Shown: in pieces, positions 52,071 to 60,696 of the stretch
Layout: every line of letters starts with the position of its first letter
How positions within the stretch are numbered: the stretch's first letter is position 1
From: Phenylobacterium sp.
GTDB taxonomy: Bacteria; Pseudomonadota; Alphaproteobacteria; Caulobacterales; Caulobacteraceae
DNA: 64,000 nt
Assembly (NCBI RefSeq): GCF_030680185.1
Contig: NZ_JAUXVZ010000055.1
Location: 124,001-188,000 of the forward strand
Direction: 5' to 3'
Made by a program: the position numbers and the translations under genes
The notes under the pieces: generated by a model
Databases searched by the model: none
What the model saw: only the letters and a program-made list of their open reading frames with translations
Told to the model about the DNA's origin: nothing

Positions 52071-53450
52071 ATGACCGTGCTCTACAATCCCCACGCGCCG
52101 GCCGATGCGCACCTGATCGCCAAGTACGATGGCCGCGCGCCCCGCTACACCAGCTATCCGACCGCGGTGCAGTTCACCGCCGATGTGGATGAGGCGACCT
52201 ATCGCGGCTGGCTCGCCGCCCTGCCGCCGGGCGATCCCGTCTCGGTCTATATGCACATCCCGTTCTGCACGCGGCTCTGCTGGTATTGCGGCTGCAACAC
52301 CCGGGCGGTGACCCGCCACGAGCCGATCCGCGACTATGTCGCCCTGCTGATGACCGAGCTTTCCCTGCTGGAGCAGGCCCTGCCGGCGCGGATGGCGGTG
52401 GGGGACATCCACCTGGGCGGCGGCTCGCCCAACATGCTGAGCGTCGAGGAGCTGGACCTGATCTTCGCGGGCCTCCGCAGCGCGTTCGCCGTCGCCCCCG
52501 ACGCCGAGATCGCCGCCGAACTGGACCCCGCCGTCCTGTCGGGGGACTGGATCGCTGCGGCCGCCCGAAACGGCCTGTCGCGGGCGAGCCTGGGGGTCCA
52601 GAACCTGGCGCCCGAGGTGCAGAAGGCCGTCAATCGCCAGGAGCGGTTCGAGGAGATCGCCGACTGTGTCGAAGCCCTGCGGGCGGCCGGCGTCGCGTCG
52701 ATCAATCTCGACCTGATGTACGGCCTGCCCCACCAGACCACCCGCAATACGCTCACAACCCTGGACGCCGTGCTGACCCTGCGGCCCGAGCGGCTGGCCC
52801 TGTTCGGCTACGCCCACGTGCCCTGGATGAAGGCCCACCAGCAACTGATCGATGAGGCGGCCCTGCCGGGCCCCGCCGAGCGCCTGGAACAGAGCCAGGC
52901 CGCCGCCGAGCGGCTGAAGGCCGAGGGCTATGTCCAGATCGGCCTCGACCACTTCGCCCTGCCGGACGACGCCCTGGCCAAGGCCGCGACCCACGGCGGC
53001 CTGCACCGCAACTTCCAGGGCTACACCACAGACCTGGCCGGCACGCTGCTGGGCCTCGGCGCCTCGGCGATCGGAACCACGCCCGGCGGCTATGTGCAGA
53101 ACGTCACTCAGGAGCTGGGCTGGCGCCACGCCGTGGCTGACGGGAAGCTGCCCATCGCCCGCGGCGTGGTGGTCAACGCCGAGGACCGTTTCCGCGCCGA
53201 CATCATCGAGCGACTGATGTGCGACTTCGCCGTGGACCTCGTCGCCGCCTGCGCACGCCACGGCCGAGACCTGTCCGAGCTTGAGGACTCCATCAGCCGG
53301 CTGCACGACTTCCTGCAGGATGGCCTGGCGACCTGGGACGGGTGCAGGCTCACCGTGACGCCCCGGGGACGGATGCTGGTGCGCTCAATCTGCGCCCTGT
53401 TCGACGCCTATCTGGCGCCGGACGCCCAGCGCCACGCCAAGGCGATCTGA
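52071..53450 (+). CDS. hemN: Oxygen-independent coproporphyrinogen III oxidase
   Basis: The 459-residue product is a radical-SAM enzyme with Cys66-x3-Cys70-x2-Cys73 and Cys75 (FCTRLCWYCGC). GGGSPNML (~122-129) and a C-terminal HemN extension are also present. The N-terminal K-Y-D-G-R-A-P-R-Y-T-S-Y-P-T is characteristic of true HemN as opposed to HemW. It converts coproporphyrinogen III to protoporphyrinogen IX without oxygen. The FixK-type box upstream and its place next to fixK fit control by low oxygen. Confidence 0.95.
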   Translation: MTVLYNPHAPADAHLIAKYDGRAPRYTSYPTAVQFTADVDEATYRGWLAALPPGDPVSVYMHIPFCTRLCWYCGCNTRAVTRHEPIRDYVALLMTELSLLEQALPARMAVGDIHLGGGSPNMLSVEELDLIFAGLRSAFAVAPDAEIAAELDPAVLSGDWIAAAARNGLSRASLGVQNLAPEVQKAVNRQERFEEIADCVEALRAAGVASINLDLMYGLPHQTTRNTLTTLDAVLTLRPERLALFGYAHVPWMKAHQQLIDEAALPGPAERLEQSQAAAERLKAEGYVQIGLDHFALPDDALAKAATHGGLHRNFQGYTTDLAGTLLGLGASAIGTTPGGYVQNVTQELGWRHAVADGKLPIARGVVVNAEDRFRADIIERLMCDFAVDLVAACARHGRDLSELEDSISRLHDFLQDGLATWDGCRLTVTPRGRMLVRSICALFDAYLAPDAQRHAKAI

Positions 53451-53467
53451 GACCGCGTCGGGGCCCT

Positions 53468-53487
53468 GACATTTCAGGTCAAATGTC
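53468..53487. promoter_or_regulatory. Operator-like palindrome upstream of the PfkB kinase
   Basis: GACATTT (53468-53474) and AAATGTC (53481-53487) form exact 7-bp arms around CAGGTC, 40 bases before the ribokinase-type ATG and 18 bases after the hemN stop. The arms are AT-rich in GC-rich DNA. No adjacent LacI- or GntR-type regulator is visible. Confidence 0.5.
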
Positions 53488-53526
53488 CTAGGTCCTGCCC
53501 CTGGAGCATTGGCGAGGAGTTGGCCC

Positions 53527-54438
53527 ATGAGCGTCTGCGTCCTGGGCGGCGTCAATCTGGACCATGTGGCGCAGGTGGCGGATCTGCCCCGCCCCGGCGA
53601 AACGGTCGCCAGCCGCAGCCTCGCCCAGTTTCCCGGCGGCAAGGGCGCCAACCAGGCCGTGGCCGCCGCCCGGCTGGGGGCGCAGGTTCGGTTGCTGGGC
53701 GCTGTAGGCCAGGACGGCGCCGGCGACTTCATGCTGGATTTCCTCACCGGCGCGGGCGTGGACGTGAATGGCGTGCGGCGTGAGGCCGACGCCCCCACGG
53801 GCCAGGCCTTCATCACCGTCGATGAGACCGCGCGGAACATGATCGTGGTCGCCGCCGGCGCCAACGCACTCTACGGCGCAGAGGCGGCGAGGGCCGCCGA
53901 CCTCGGCGGGGCCGGCGTGATCCTCACCCAGTTCGAGGCGACCCTGGCGGCCATCGAGACGATCTTCACCCGGCCTGAAGCTGCGGGCGCGCTGAAGATC
54001 CTCAACACCGCCCCGGCCCTGGCCGAAGGGGCGCGCCTGCTGGCGCTGGCCGACATGCTCATCCTCAACGAGACCGAACTGGCGAGCTTCGCGGGCCTGG
54101 CCGCCGAACCAGCTGACCCTGAGACCGCCATCGCCGCGGCGCGCGGGCTGGCCAGGCCAGGCCAGACCGTGCTCGCCACCCTGGGCGCGGCAGGGGCCGT
54201 GGCGGTGCGTGGGGACGAGGTGTTTCGCGTGGCGGGCCTCCGCCAGCGGGCGGTGGATACGACGGGCGCTGGCGACTGCTTCTGCGGCGCGCTCGCTGCG
54301 AGCCTGGACCGAGGCCTCGCCCTGCCCGACGCCATGGCCTTCGCCAACGCCGCTGCGGCGCTGTCGGTCACGCGGGCCGGGGCTGCGGCCTCCATGCCCA
54401 CCGCGGTTGAGGTGGCAGCGCTGCTGGCGACGGCTTAG
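53527..54438 (+). CDS. PfkB-family carbohydrate kinase, ribokinase-like
   Basis: The 303-residue product has the two PfkB signatures: F-P-G-G-K-G-A-N-Q-A-V-A-A-A-R-L-G (~37-53) and the C-terminal D-T-T-G-A-G-D-C-F-C-G-A-L (~245-257) with the catalytic Asp. GGVNLDHV at the start is ribokinase-like. It phosphorylates a sugar such as ribose; other sugars are possible. No transporter or sugar regulator lies beside it. The stop overlaps the convergent AraC gene (TTAG). Confidence 0.88.
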   Translation: MSVCVLGGVNLDHVAQVADLPRPGETVASRSLAQFPGGKGANQAVAAARLGAQVRLLGAVGQDGAGDFMLDFLTGAGVDVNGVRREADAPTGQAFITVDETARNMIVVAAGANALYGAEAARAADLGGAGVILTQFEATLAAIETIFTRPEAAGALKILNTAPALAEGARLLALADMLILNETELASFAGLAAEPADPETAIAAARGLARPGQTVLATLGAAGAVAVRGDEVFRVAGLRQRAVDTTGAGDCFCGALAASLDRGLALPDAMAFANAAAALSVTRAGAAASMPTAVEVAALLATA

Positions 54439-55406
54439 GCGCTCAGGTCCGCCGCCGCGTCGCCGATGGCTGCGCGGCGGTACTCCCGCGGCGATTGGCC
54501 ATAGGCGCTGCGAAAGGCGCGGCTGAAATAGGCCGAGCCGTTGAAGCCCCAGCGGAAACAGATTTCCGAGATCGAGAGCTGGGCGCAGGCGGGGCTGGCC
54601 AGATCGGCCCGGCAGCGCTCCAGGCGCCGACCGCGCACATAGCCGGTGAAGCTCTGCCCCTGCCCGGCGAACAGCTTCTGGAGGTAGCGGGGCGAAACGC
54701 CGTCCTCGTCAGCCACCCGGCGCAGGGTGAGCTCCGGCTCGGCCAGCAGAACCTCGATGGTCTGCCGGACCCGGTGCATCTGGACCGCACGCGCCCCCTC
54801 GGCCCCACCCCGCGCCGCCGGCCCGCCATCCTGGGCCAGGCAGGCGACGAGGAACTCGGTCAGCGCCAGTTCGACGGGGCGAAGCTGGTCGGATGTCAGT
54901 TCATCCAAAGCCTCAGCCGTCGCTCGCAACAGGCCTGAAAAGACGTGATTAATACCCTCTCCGGCCGCCAGATGCCCGAGGCGCAGGGCCGAGGGCGCCA
55001 GCAGCCTATGGTCCAGGGCCACCCGTGGCGCGGTGATGAACAGCAGGCGAAACCGGCTCTCCAGGCGCAGGCCGGCCGCCTGGCCCGTGGGGCCATAGAC
55101 GATGTCGCCGGCCGCCATGGGGATCTCGCGACCGGCGTCCAGCAGGGTCGCCTCGCCCTCCAGCAGGACGGCCATCCAGATGGCGGCGGGCTGGTGCGGA
55201 TTACGGCCGGAGATCACCTGCGGCGTCGACGCCACCACCGAAAACTCGACGCCCATGGGCGAGGTCAGGCTGGACACCTGGGCGTGGAAGGCCCCCTCGG
55301 CCGGCAGGTCGCCCACCGGCAGGCGCAGGCGCTCCATGGCCTCGCGCCAGGCGTCCCGGCGCTCGGGTTTCAGATAGGCGTCGGTGGTGAACTGCCAGGC
55401 CTTCAA
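54435..55406 (-). CDS. AraC-family regulator of the Rieske/dioxygenase operon
   Basis: The 323-residue product has an N-terminal AraC-binding-like sensor domain (~residues 20-190) and a C-terminal double helix-turn-helix (~215-310) with G-V-S-P-R-Y-L-Q-K-L-F and F-R-W-G-F-N-G-S-A-Y-F-S-R-A-F. The build is of the FeaR/NitR type, which controls aromatic or amine catabolism. It follows the amidase by 9 bases, so it is the last gene of the four-gene operon and probably its regulator. Confidence 0.86.
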   Translation of the reverse strand: MKAWQFTTDAYLKPERRDAWREAMERLRLPVGDLPAEGAFHAQVSSLTSPMGVEFSVVASTPQVISGRNPHQPAAIWMAVLLEGEATLLDAGREIPMAAGDIVYGPTGQAAGLRLESRFRLLFITAPRVALDHRLLAPSALRLGHLAAGEGINHVFSGLLRATAEALDELTSDQLRPVELALTEFLVACLAQDGGPAARGGAEGARAVQMHRVRQTIEVLLAEPELTLRRVADEDGVSPRYLQKLFAGQGQSFTGYVRGRRLERCRADLASPACAQLSISEICFRWGFNGSAYFSRAFRSAYGQSPREYRRAAIGDAAADLSA

Positions 55407-55415
55407 GGTCTCGCC

Positions 55416-56507
55416 CTAGGTGGGATCTCTCACGGATCCCTTGGCCGGAAAGATGCCGCGGGGGATGCGCACATGGATGCCCTGGGTGCCGTCCACCACC
55501 TGGGTGATGGAGAAGTCGGCCGCCACGCTCATCAGCGAATAGGCGTCGTTGCGCGACAGCCCCTGCTGCTCGGTCAGCAGGCCCAGCATGTCGAGGGAGG
55601 CGTTCTTCATCGCCCGGTTAAGATCTGGGTCGAAGCCATGGACAATCCACCAGTTCGGCGTCTCCAGCAGGGGCGACGGGAAGGTGAAGTCCTTGCGCAG
55701 GACGATCTGCATCAGCACGTTCAACGAGGCCTCGATGGCCGTACCGCTGATCTCGCCATCGCCCTGGCTGACATGGGGATCGCCGATCGAGAACAGGGCG
55801 CCGTCCACCTGTACCGGATAGTACATGGTCGCCCCGGCGCCGATGCGCCAGTTGTCGATATTGCCCCCATGCAGGCCCGGCGGAATGGTGCTGACCCGGC
55901 CATTCACGTTCGGCGCGACGCCGGCCGTGCCCAGGTGAGGCCGCACCGGCACCCGCACGCCGGGCAGCGCCCCCTGACGGTCGCAGACCGGGCAGTTGGT
56001 GATGGTCCCGGGCGTCAGATACTTTCCCGGGAAGTCGTAGGCATAGAGGGCGCTGGCGGTCTGGGCGTTGGGATCGAGTTCATAGATGGTCACCCGCTCC
56101 TTCTGGTCGAACTCGTCATAGAGGTGGCCCCAGTTGGCCGCGAGGTTGGAGCCGTAGTTGCAGCGCGGGACCATGCGCAGATAGCGCACCTCCAGCATGT
56201 CGCCAGGCTCGGCGCCCTCAACGTAGATCGGGCCGGTCATGATGTGGACGCCGGGATTGCGGTCGGCCTCGGGGATCTCACGGAAGATGGCGGTGACCGC
56301 CTCGTCCATCATCAGCTCGGGATCGTCGCCCGCGTGATGGGTGATGGCCTCGGCCTGCACCAGGTCGCCGCTCTTGATCCTCAGGGCGGGCCCCCGCGCC
56401 GGATCGAAATAGCCCCAGTGCACGGTCTTGGACGTGGCGTTCAGGGTGTGCAGGGCGCCCGGCAGGGTGTCGGCCCGGGTCTCGGTCGGCTCGCAGATAA
56501 AGGCCAT
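55416..56507 (-). CDS. Acetamidase/formamidase family hydrolase
   Basis: The 363-residue product follows the FmdA/AmdA pattern: T-V-H-W-G-Y-F-D near residue 30, HIMTGPIYVEGAEPGDMLEV (~87-106), then PGLHGGNIDNWRIG and IGDPHVSQGDGEISGTAIEA split over ~205-255. These enzymes hydrolyse formamide or short amides to acid and ammonia. The substrate here is unknown. It sits between the extradiol dioxygenase (25 bases upstream) and AraC, suggesting a step that removes an amide from an aromatic or its ring-cleavage product. Confidence 0.87.
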   Translation of the reverse strand: MAFICEPTETRADTLPGALHTLNATSKTVHWGYFDPARGPALRIKSGDLVQAEAITHHAGDDPELMMDEAVTAIFREIPEADRNPGVHIMTGPIYVEGAEPGDMLEVRYLRMVPRCNYGSNLAANWGHLYDEFDQKERVTIYELDPNAQTASALYAYDFPGKYLTPGTITNCPVCDRQGALPGVRVPVRPHLGTAGVAPNVNGRVSTIPPGLHGGNIDNWRIGAGATMYYPVQVDGALFSIGDPHVSQGDGEISGTAIEASLNVLMQIVLRKDFTFPSPLLETPNWWIVHGFDPDLNRAMKNASLDMLGLLTEQQGLSRNDAYSLMSVAADFSITQVVDGTQGIHVRIPRGIFPAKGSVRDPT

Positions 56508-56532
56508 GAGGCGTCCTTGGGAAAGCTGGAAA

Positions 56533-57348
56533 TCAGGCGGCCTGGGCGGCCGGGCGGCTGTCGAGCATCACCGTGGTCATGCTGAGCGAGCCGTGCTCGA
56601 TGTGGTCGGGGCCGAAGACGGCGCGGTCGCCGGGCATCCGGGCGCCCAGCGCATAGAGCAGCGGCCAGTAGTGGTCGGGCGTGGGCACGGAACGGCTGGC
56701 CGCCTCGCCGAAGGCCTCATAGGCTACCGCCGCCTGCGGCTCATCGTTGGCGATGGCGGCCTTGATGTGATCGTTGAAGGCGGCGGCCCAGTCGAAGGCC
56801 GGGCGGTGGCGGGCGCCCCAGTCCATGGCCGGCAGGTTGTGGACGATATTGCCGGTGGCGACGATCAGCACGCCCTCGTCGCGCAAGGGGGCGAGCTTGC
56901 GGCCCATCTCATAGTGCCAGGCCGGCGGCTTGCTGGCGTCCATCGACAGCTGGACCACCGGCACGTCGGCCTTGGGATAGGCCTTGCACAGCACTGACCA
57001 TGTCCCGTGGTCCAGGCCCCAGCCCTCGTCCTGGGCCACGGGCAAGGGCGCCAGAAGCTCAGCGACGCGGCGGGCCAGGGCCGGATCGCCGGGCGCGGGG
57101 TACTGGACGTTGAACAGGGCCTGGGGAAATGAGGCGCCGAAGTCGTGGATGGTCCGCGGCTGGGCCATGGCGGTGACGCCAACCCCGCGGGTCAGCCAGT
57201 GGGCCGAGACGCAGAGGATGGCCTTGGGCTTGCCGATGGACTCGCCGATGGCGTTCCAGGCCGCCGTGGTGTCGTTGGTCTCGATGGCGATCATCGGGCT
57301 GCCGTGGCCGAAAAAGACCACCGGCAGGCGTTCGGCCGGCGCGCTCAT
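56533..57348 (-). CDS. LigB-type extradiol dioxygenase (4,5-DOPA dioxygenase-like)
   Basis: The 271-residue product has the YgiD/LigB metal-site motifs: V-F-F-G-H-G-S-P-M (His15), V-S-A-H-W (His50), a later T-G-N-I-V-H-N (~172) and I-E-H-G-S-L-S-M near the end. It opens catechols next to the hydroxyls; homologues act on DOPA or other catechols. Its ATG overlaps the Rieske stop by 4 bases, a common arrangement for ring hydroxylation followed by ring cleavage, but the substrate is unknown. Confidence 0.88.
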   Translation of the reverse strand: MSAPAERLPVVFFGHGSPMIAIETNDTTAAWNAIGESIGKPKAILCVSAHWLTRGVGVTAMAQPRTIHDFGASFPQALFNVQYPAPGDPALARRVAELLAPLPVAQDEGWGLDHGTWSVLCKAYPKADVPVVQLSMDASKPPAWHYEMGRKLAPLRDEGVLIVATGNIVHNLPAMDWGARHRPAFDWAAAFNDHIKAAIANDEPQAAVAYEAFGEAASRSVPTPDHYWPLLYALGARMPGDRAVFGPDHIEHGSLSMTTVMLDSRPAAQAA

Positions 57349-58568
57349 GCCGGGACCCCGACCGGCGCTGTGGCCGGCGCCCCGCCGGCATCGGCCCGCA
57401 TCGCCTTCCACGTTTCCTGATAGCGCGGCGTCAGCCAGCGGTTGAAGGCGATCTGGGCGCCCTCCTGCCAGGAATAGCGGCCGCGGATGGCGAAGCGCGA
57501 GCGCAGGCCGGCCTGCACCAGGCCGTCCACGTGCAGGTCCTGGGAGATGATGGCGCCGGCCGCGGCCATGTTCATGGCCAACTTGTGCTCGAACGCCGGG
57601 TCTTCCATGGCGCCGGGCGCAAACAGCAGGCCGGTGTCCATCTCGTGGGTCTCGGCCCCGTCGGCCCGGACGATCAGATAGATCACCATGTCGCTGGTCA
57701 CCACGAGCGACAGGGTCGGCGGGATGTTGGCGAAGGTCATCCGGTTGCGGTCCACCTCCGTCAGCTTGGGGAAGACCGGCAGCAGCGCCTTTTGCGTCAC
57801 GTTGAAGCTGGCGTCGGGGTGCAGGGTGCCGTTGAAGCGCAGGTATCCGGCCGCGCCCTCAGGCGGATCGGGGAACACCGACTGGGCGCTGGGGACGAAG
57901 TCGTGCAGCGGCCCCTGGTGCAGGCGGCTGGCGTGGTAGCCGTCATTGTTGTTCTCGAACATCACCTTCCAGTTCCAGGGGAACTTGGCGGGCGCGTCGG
58001 GGCGCGGCCCCTCGGCGTTGGCCAGGTCGTAGCCGGCCAGCGCCGTCTCGATCTCGGTCAGGCGCGGCGCCAGGGGGGCGGCGGCCAGGTCGAAATTGAT
58101 GAACACGAAGCCCAGCCACACCTCGACCTTGAACCTGGGCAGGGCGATCTTGGTCTTGTCGAAGCCGCAGGTCTGCTCCATGGCCGGCGCATTCACCAGC
58201 TTGCCGTCCAGGCCATAGGTCCAGTGGTGGTAGGGGCAGACGAAGCCGCGGGTGTTGCCGTGGCCCTCGGCCACCAGCATGGCCCGGTGCTGGCAGACCG
58301 AGCTCATGGCCACCAGTTCGTTCTTGCGCGTGCGGGCGACCACCACAGGCTCGCCGATGATCGAGGTGGTGAAGTAGTCGCCGGCCTCCTTCACCCACGA
58401 CTCGCGGCCCACACAGAGCCATTCGTGGTTGAAGACCGCCTCCTTCTCGAACTCATAGAAGCCCGCGTCCACATAGCAGGCTGGCGGCAGGGTCTCGGCG
58501 GTCTCAAACCCCTCCATGGAGGTGGCCAGCCCATCGAAGAAGGCGTCGTTCAAGAGGTGCGCGCGCAT
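57345..58568 (-). CDS. Rieske ring-hydroxylating oxygenase, alpha subunit
   Basis: The 407-residue product has the Rieske 2Fe-2S motif Cys92-x-His94 ... Cys111-x2-His114 (CQH and CPYHH) and the mononuclear iron site with Asp209, His212 and His217 (NNNDGYHASRLH). It hydroxylates an aromatic or related substrate using electrons from a reductase that is not encoded next to it. No beta subunit is present, so it is probably a homo-trimer type. The ATG at 58568 was chosen over an upstream in-frame GTG. The 266-base gap to the divergent TauD holds no gene and must contain both promoters. Confidence 0.92.
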   Translation of the reverse strand: MRAHLLNDAFFDGLATSMEGFETAETLPPACYVDAGFYEFEKEAVFNHEWLCVGRESWVKEAGDYFTTSIIGEPVVVARTRKNELVAMSSVCQHRAMLVAEGHGNTRGFVCPYHHWTYGLDGKLVNAPAMEQTCGFDKTKIALPRFKVEVWLGFVFINFDLAAAPLAPRLTEIETALAGYDLANAEGPRPDAPAKFPWNWKVMFENNNDGYHASRLHQGPLHDFVPSAQSVFPDPPEGAAGYLRFNGTLHPDASFNVTQKALLPVFPKLTEVDRNRMTFANIPPTLSLVVTSDMVIYLIVRADGAETHEMDTGLLFAPGAMEDPAFEHKLAMNMAAAGAIISQDLHVDGLVQAGLRSRFAIRGRYSWQEGAQIAFNRWLTPRYQETWKAMRADAGGAPATAPVGVPA

Positions 58569-58834
58569 GCTTTGGACCCTCGGCTTCCGGTTCGGTCGAG
58601 GCCTTGACGGTAGGCGCCAGGGTGGGGCCGGTCTTGCACCAGCGCGCACGACAACTTGGCCAGCCGGCAGCCAAAGAGCCCGATCGCTTCATTTGCAGGC
58701 GACGGTGATCAGGCTCTGGTCAAAGGCTCCGGCGTCTGCGGAGGGTGGGGCAATCAAATGTGCGCGGATGGACAAGACCTGACCTGCGCCCTCCGTCTAA
58801 GGTCATCGCCAGACCTGCCGGAGCCTGAAAGCCG

Positions 58835-59689
58835 ATGACCACCGCCGTCCAACTCAAGACCCGCGAGCTGAAGCCCGGCTTCGGCGCCGAAATCCTCGAT
58901 GTGGACCTCGCCCGCGCCGACGCCGAGACCCTGGCCGGCGTGGTCGACACCTTCCACCGGCACGGCGCCATCCTGCTGCGCGGCCAGGACATGATGCCCC
59001 AGCAGCTGGTGGACTTCGTGGCCCTGTTCGGCGAGCCCGAGGATCACACCCAGAAGCAGTTCACCCTGCCCGGCCACCCCAAGGTGTTCGTGCTGTCCAA
59101 CCGCGAGGTGGATGGCAAACCCATCGGCGCGCACAATGACGGCGTCGGCTGGCACACCGACTATTCCTACAAGGCCAAGCCGGTGATGTGCACCATGCTC
59201 TATGCGGTGGAGGTCCCTGACGAGGGCTCCGACACCCTGCTGGCCGACGGCTGCGCGGCCTGGAACGCCCTGAGCCCCGAGCGGCAGAAGGAGCTGGACG
59301 GCCTTCGCCTGCACCACTCCTACCAGCACTTCATGGCCACCCGCGAGTTCGGCCGCCAGGAGCTGTCGGAAGAGCTCAAGCGCGACAACCCCGACGTGGA
59401 GCATCCCCTGATCCGCACCCACCCGGCCGATGGGCGCAAGGCGCTGTGGCCGTCGACCGGCACGGTGACCGAGGTGGTGGGGATGGAGAATCCCAAGGGT
59501 CTGGAGCTGGTGGACGAACTGGTGGAGTTCATGACCAGCGAGCCCTTCGTCTTCCGCCACAAGTGGCAGGTGGGCGACATTCTGATGTGGGACAACCGCT
59601 GCACCCTGCACACCGGCACCCTCTACGACGACACCAAGTACTTCCGGACCATGCACCGCCTGTGGGCCAAGGGCGACGCGCCCTACTGA
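58835..59689 (+). CDS. TauD/TfdA-family 2-oxoglutarate dioxygenase (first)
   Basis: The 284-residue product has the Fe(II) ligands His107-x-Asp109 (GWHTDYSY) and a distal His in W-D-N-R-C-T-L-H with the 2-oxoglutarate-binding Arg in Y-F-R-T-M-H-R (~275). It hydroxylates an aliphatic, sulfonate or aryloxy substrate. The actual substrate is unknown. It is divergent from the Rieske gene and followed by the SDR gene after 1 base, giving a two-gene unit. Confidence 0.92.
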   Translation: MTTAVQLKTRELKPGFGAEILDVDLARADAETLAGVVDTFHRHGAILLRGQDMMPQQLVDFVALFGEPEDHTQKQFTLPGHPKVFVLSNREVDGKPIGAHNDGVGWHTDYSYKAKPVMCTMLYAVEVPDEGSDTLLADGCAAWNALSPERQKELDGLRLHHSYQHFMATREFGRQELSEELKRDNPDVEHPLIRTHPADGRKALWPSTGTVTEVVGMENPKGLELVDELVEFMTSEPFVFRHKWQVGDILMWDNRCTLHTGTLYDDTKYFRTMHRLWAKGDAPY

Positions 59690-59690
59690 C

Positions 59691-60524
59691 ATGGCGCGCA
59701 CCTGGTTCATCACCGGCGTCAGCGCAGGCCTTGGCCGCGCGCTCGCCCTCGCCGCGCTCGAGGCCGGCGACATCGTGGCCGGCACGGTCCGTAAGGCCGC
59801 CGACCGCGACGCCTTCGCAAGCCTCGGCCCCAACGCCCACGGCTTCATCGCCGACGTCACCGATGAGGCCGCCGTCGCCGCGGCCGTCGCCGGCGCAGAA
59901 GCGCTGTCTGGCGGGATCGACATCCTGGTCAACAATGCCGGCTACGGCCTGACCGGGGCGGTGGAGGAGACGAGCCTCGATGAGGCCCGCGCCCAGTTCG
60001 AGGCCAATGTCTTTGGCCCCCTGGCCGTGCTGCGCGCCGCCCTGCCCGGCATGCGCGCCCGGCGCTCAGGTCATGTGATCAACATCACCTCGGTCAGCGG
60101 CCTGGCCGCCTGGTCGGGGACCGGCGTCTACTGCGCCAGCAAGTTCGCCCTGGAAGGCCTGGGCGAGGCCTTGGCCCAGGAGGTGGCGCCTCTGGGGATC
60201 AAGGTCACCAATGTGGCGCCCGGCGGTATGCGCACCGACTATGCCGGCCGCTCGCTGACCCGGGCGGCCCGGCTGATCGACGACTATGCCGACACCGCCC
60301 ACATGGCGCCCAAGCTGCTGGCGCAGCACGCCGGCCAGGAAAGCGGCGACCCCGCCCGCGCCGCCCAGGCCATCCTGAAGATCGCCGGCGCCGAAGACGC
60401 GCCCCTGCGCCTGCTGCTGGGCGCCGACGCCCTGCACTACGCCATGCGCAAGATGGGCCAGATGACCACCGAGATCGGCGACTGGGCCGGCCTCTCCACC
60501 AGCATCAGCTTCCCCGAGACCTGA
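59691..60524 (+). CDS. Short-chain dehydrogenase/reductase
   Basis: The 277-residue product has the classical SDR motifs: T-G-V-S-A-G-L-G-R-A (residues ~8-17, NAD(P) site), N-N-A-G (~82), the active-site Ser in NITSVSG and Y-C-A-S-K (~150-154). It would oxidise an alcohol formed by the TauD enzyme or a related reaction. The gene follows TauD by 1 base, so the two are translationally coupled. Confidence 0.92.
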   Translation: MARTWFITGVSAGLGRALALAALEAGDIVAGTVRKAADRDAFASLGPNAHGFIADVTDEAAVAAAVAGAEALSGGIDILVNNAGYGLTGAVEETSLDEARAQFEANVFGPLAVLRAALPGMRARRSGHVINITSVSGLAAWSGTGVYCASKFALEGLGEALAQEVAPLGIKVTNVAPGGMRTDYAGRSLTRAARLIDDYADTAHMAPKLLAQHAGQESGDPARAAQAILKIAGAEDAPLRLLLGADALHYAMRKMGQMTTEIGDWAGLSTSISFPET

Positions 60525-60552
60525 CGGCTCATCCCCTTGACCGTCAGCCCCT

Positions 60553-60584
60553 CCCCGCCGCGGCCGCCGCTGGCTGCGGCGGGG
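60553..60584 (+). terminator. GC-rich stem-loop after the SDR gene
   Basis: CCCCGCCGC (60553-60561) pairs with GCGGCGGGG (60576-60584), with an inner GCC/GGC pairing, 29 bases after the SDR stop. There is no T-tract. It probably ends the TauD-SDR transcript. Confidence 0.45.
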
Positions 60585-60645
60585 GTTCGAGAGGATGGGC
60601 GGCGGTTTTAACAGCGGGCACCCTAGTGACGTGCTGGGCCCCTAA

Positions 60646-60654
60646 CCGATCGAT
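60646..60654. repeat. 9-bp direct repeat flanking the low-GC islet (left copy)
   Basis: CCGATCGAT at 60646-60654 is repeated exactly at 62324-62332. The copies bracket the low-GC GIY-YIG gene, the right copy lying 5 bases from its start codon. It could be a target-site duplication, but GATC-containing words recur by chance in GC-rich DNA. Confidence 0.35.
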
Positions 60655-60696
60655 CTAGCTTACAGACTGTCAAAGCTGCATGCTTTCTGTGCGACC

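Noticed and set aside
54945..56585. Plus-strand open frame of 546 codons
   Set aside because: It is antisense across AraC and the formamidase-like gene, with a Gly/His-rich, domain-less product.
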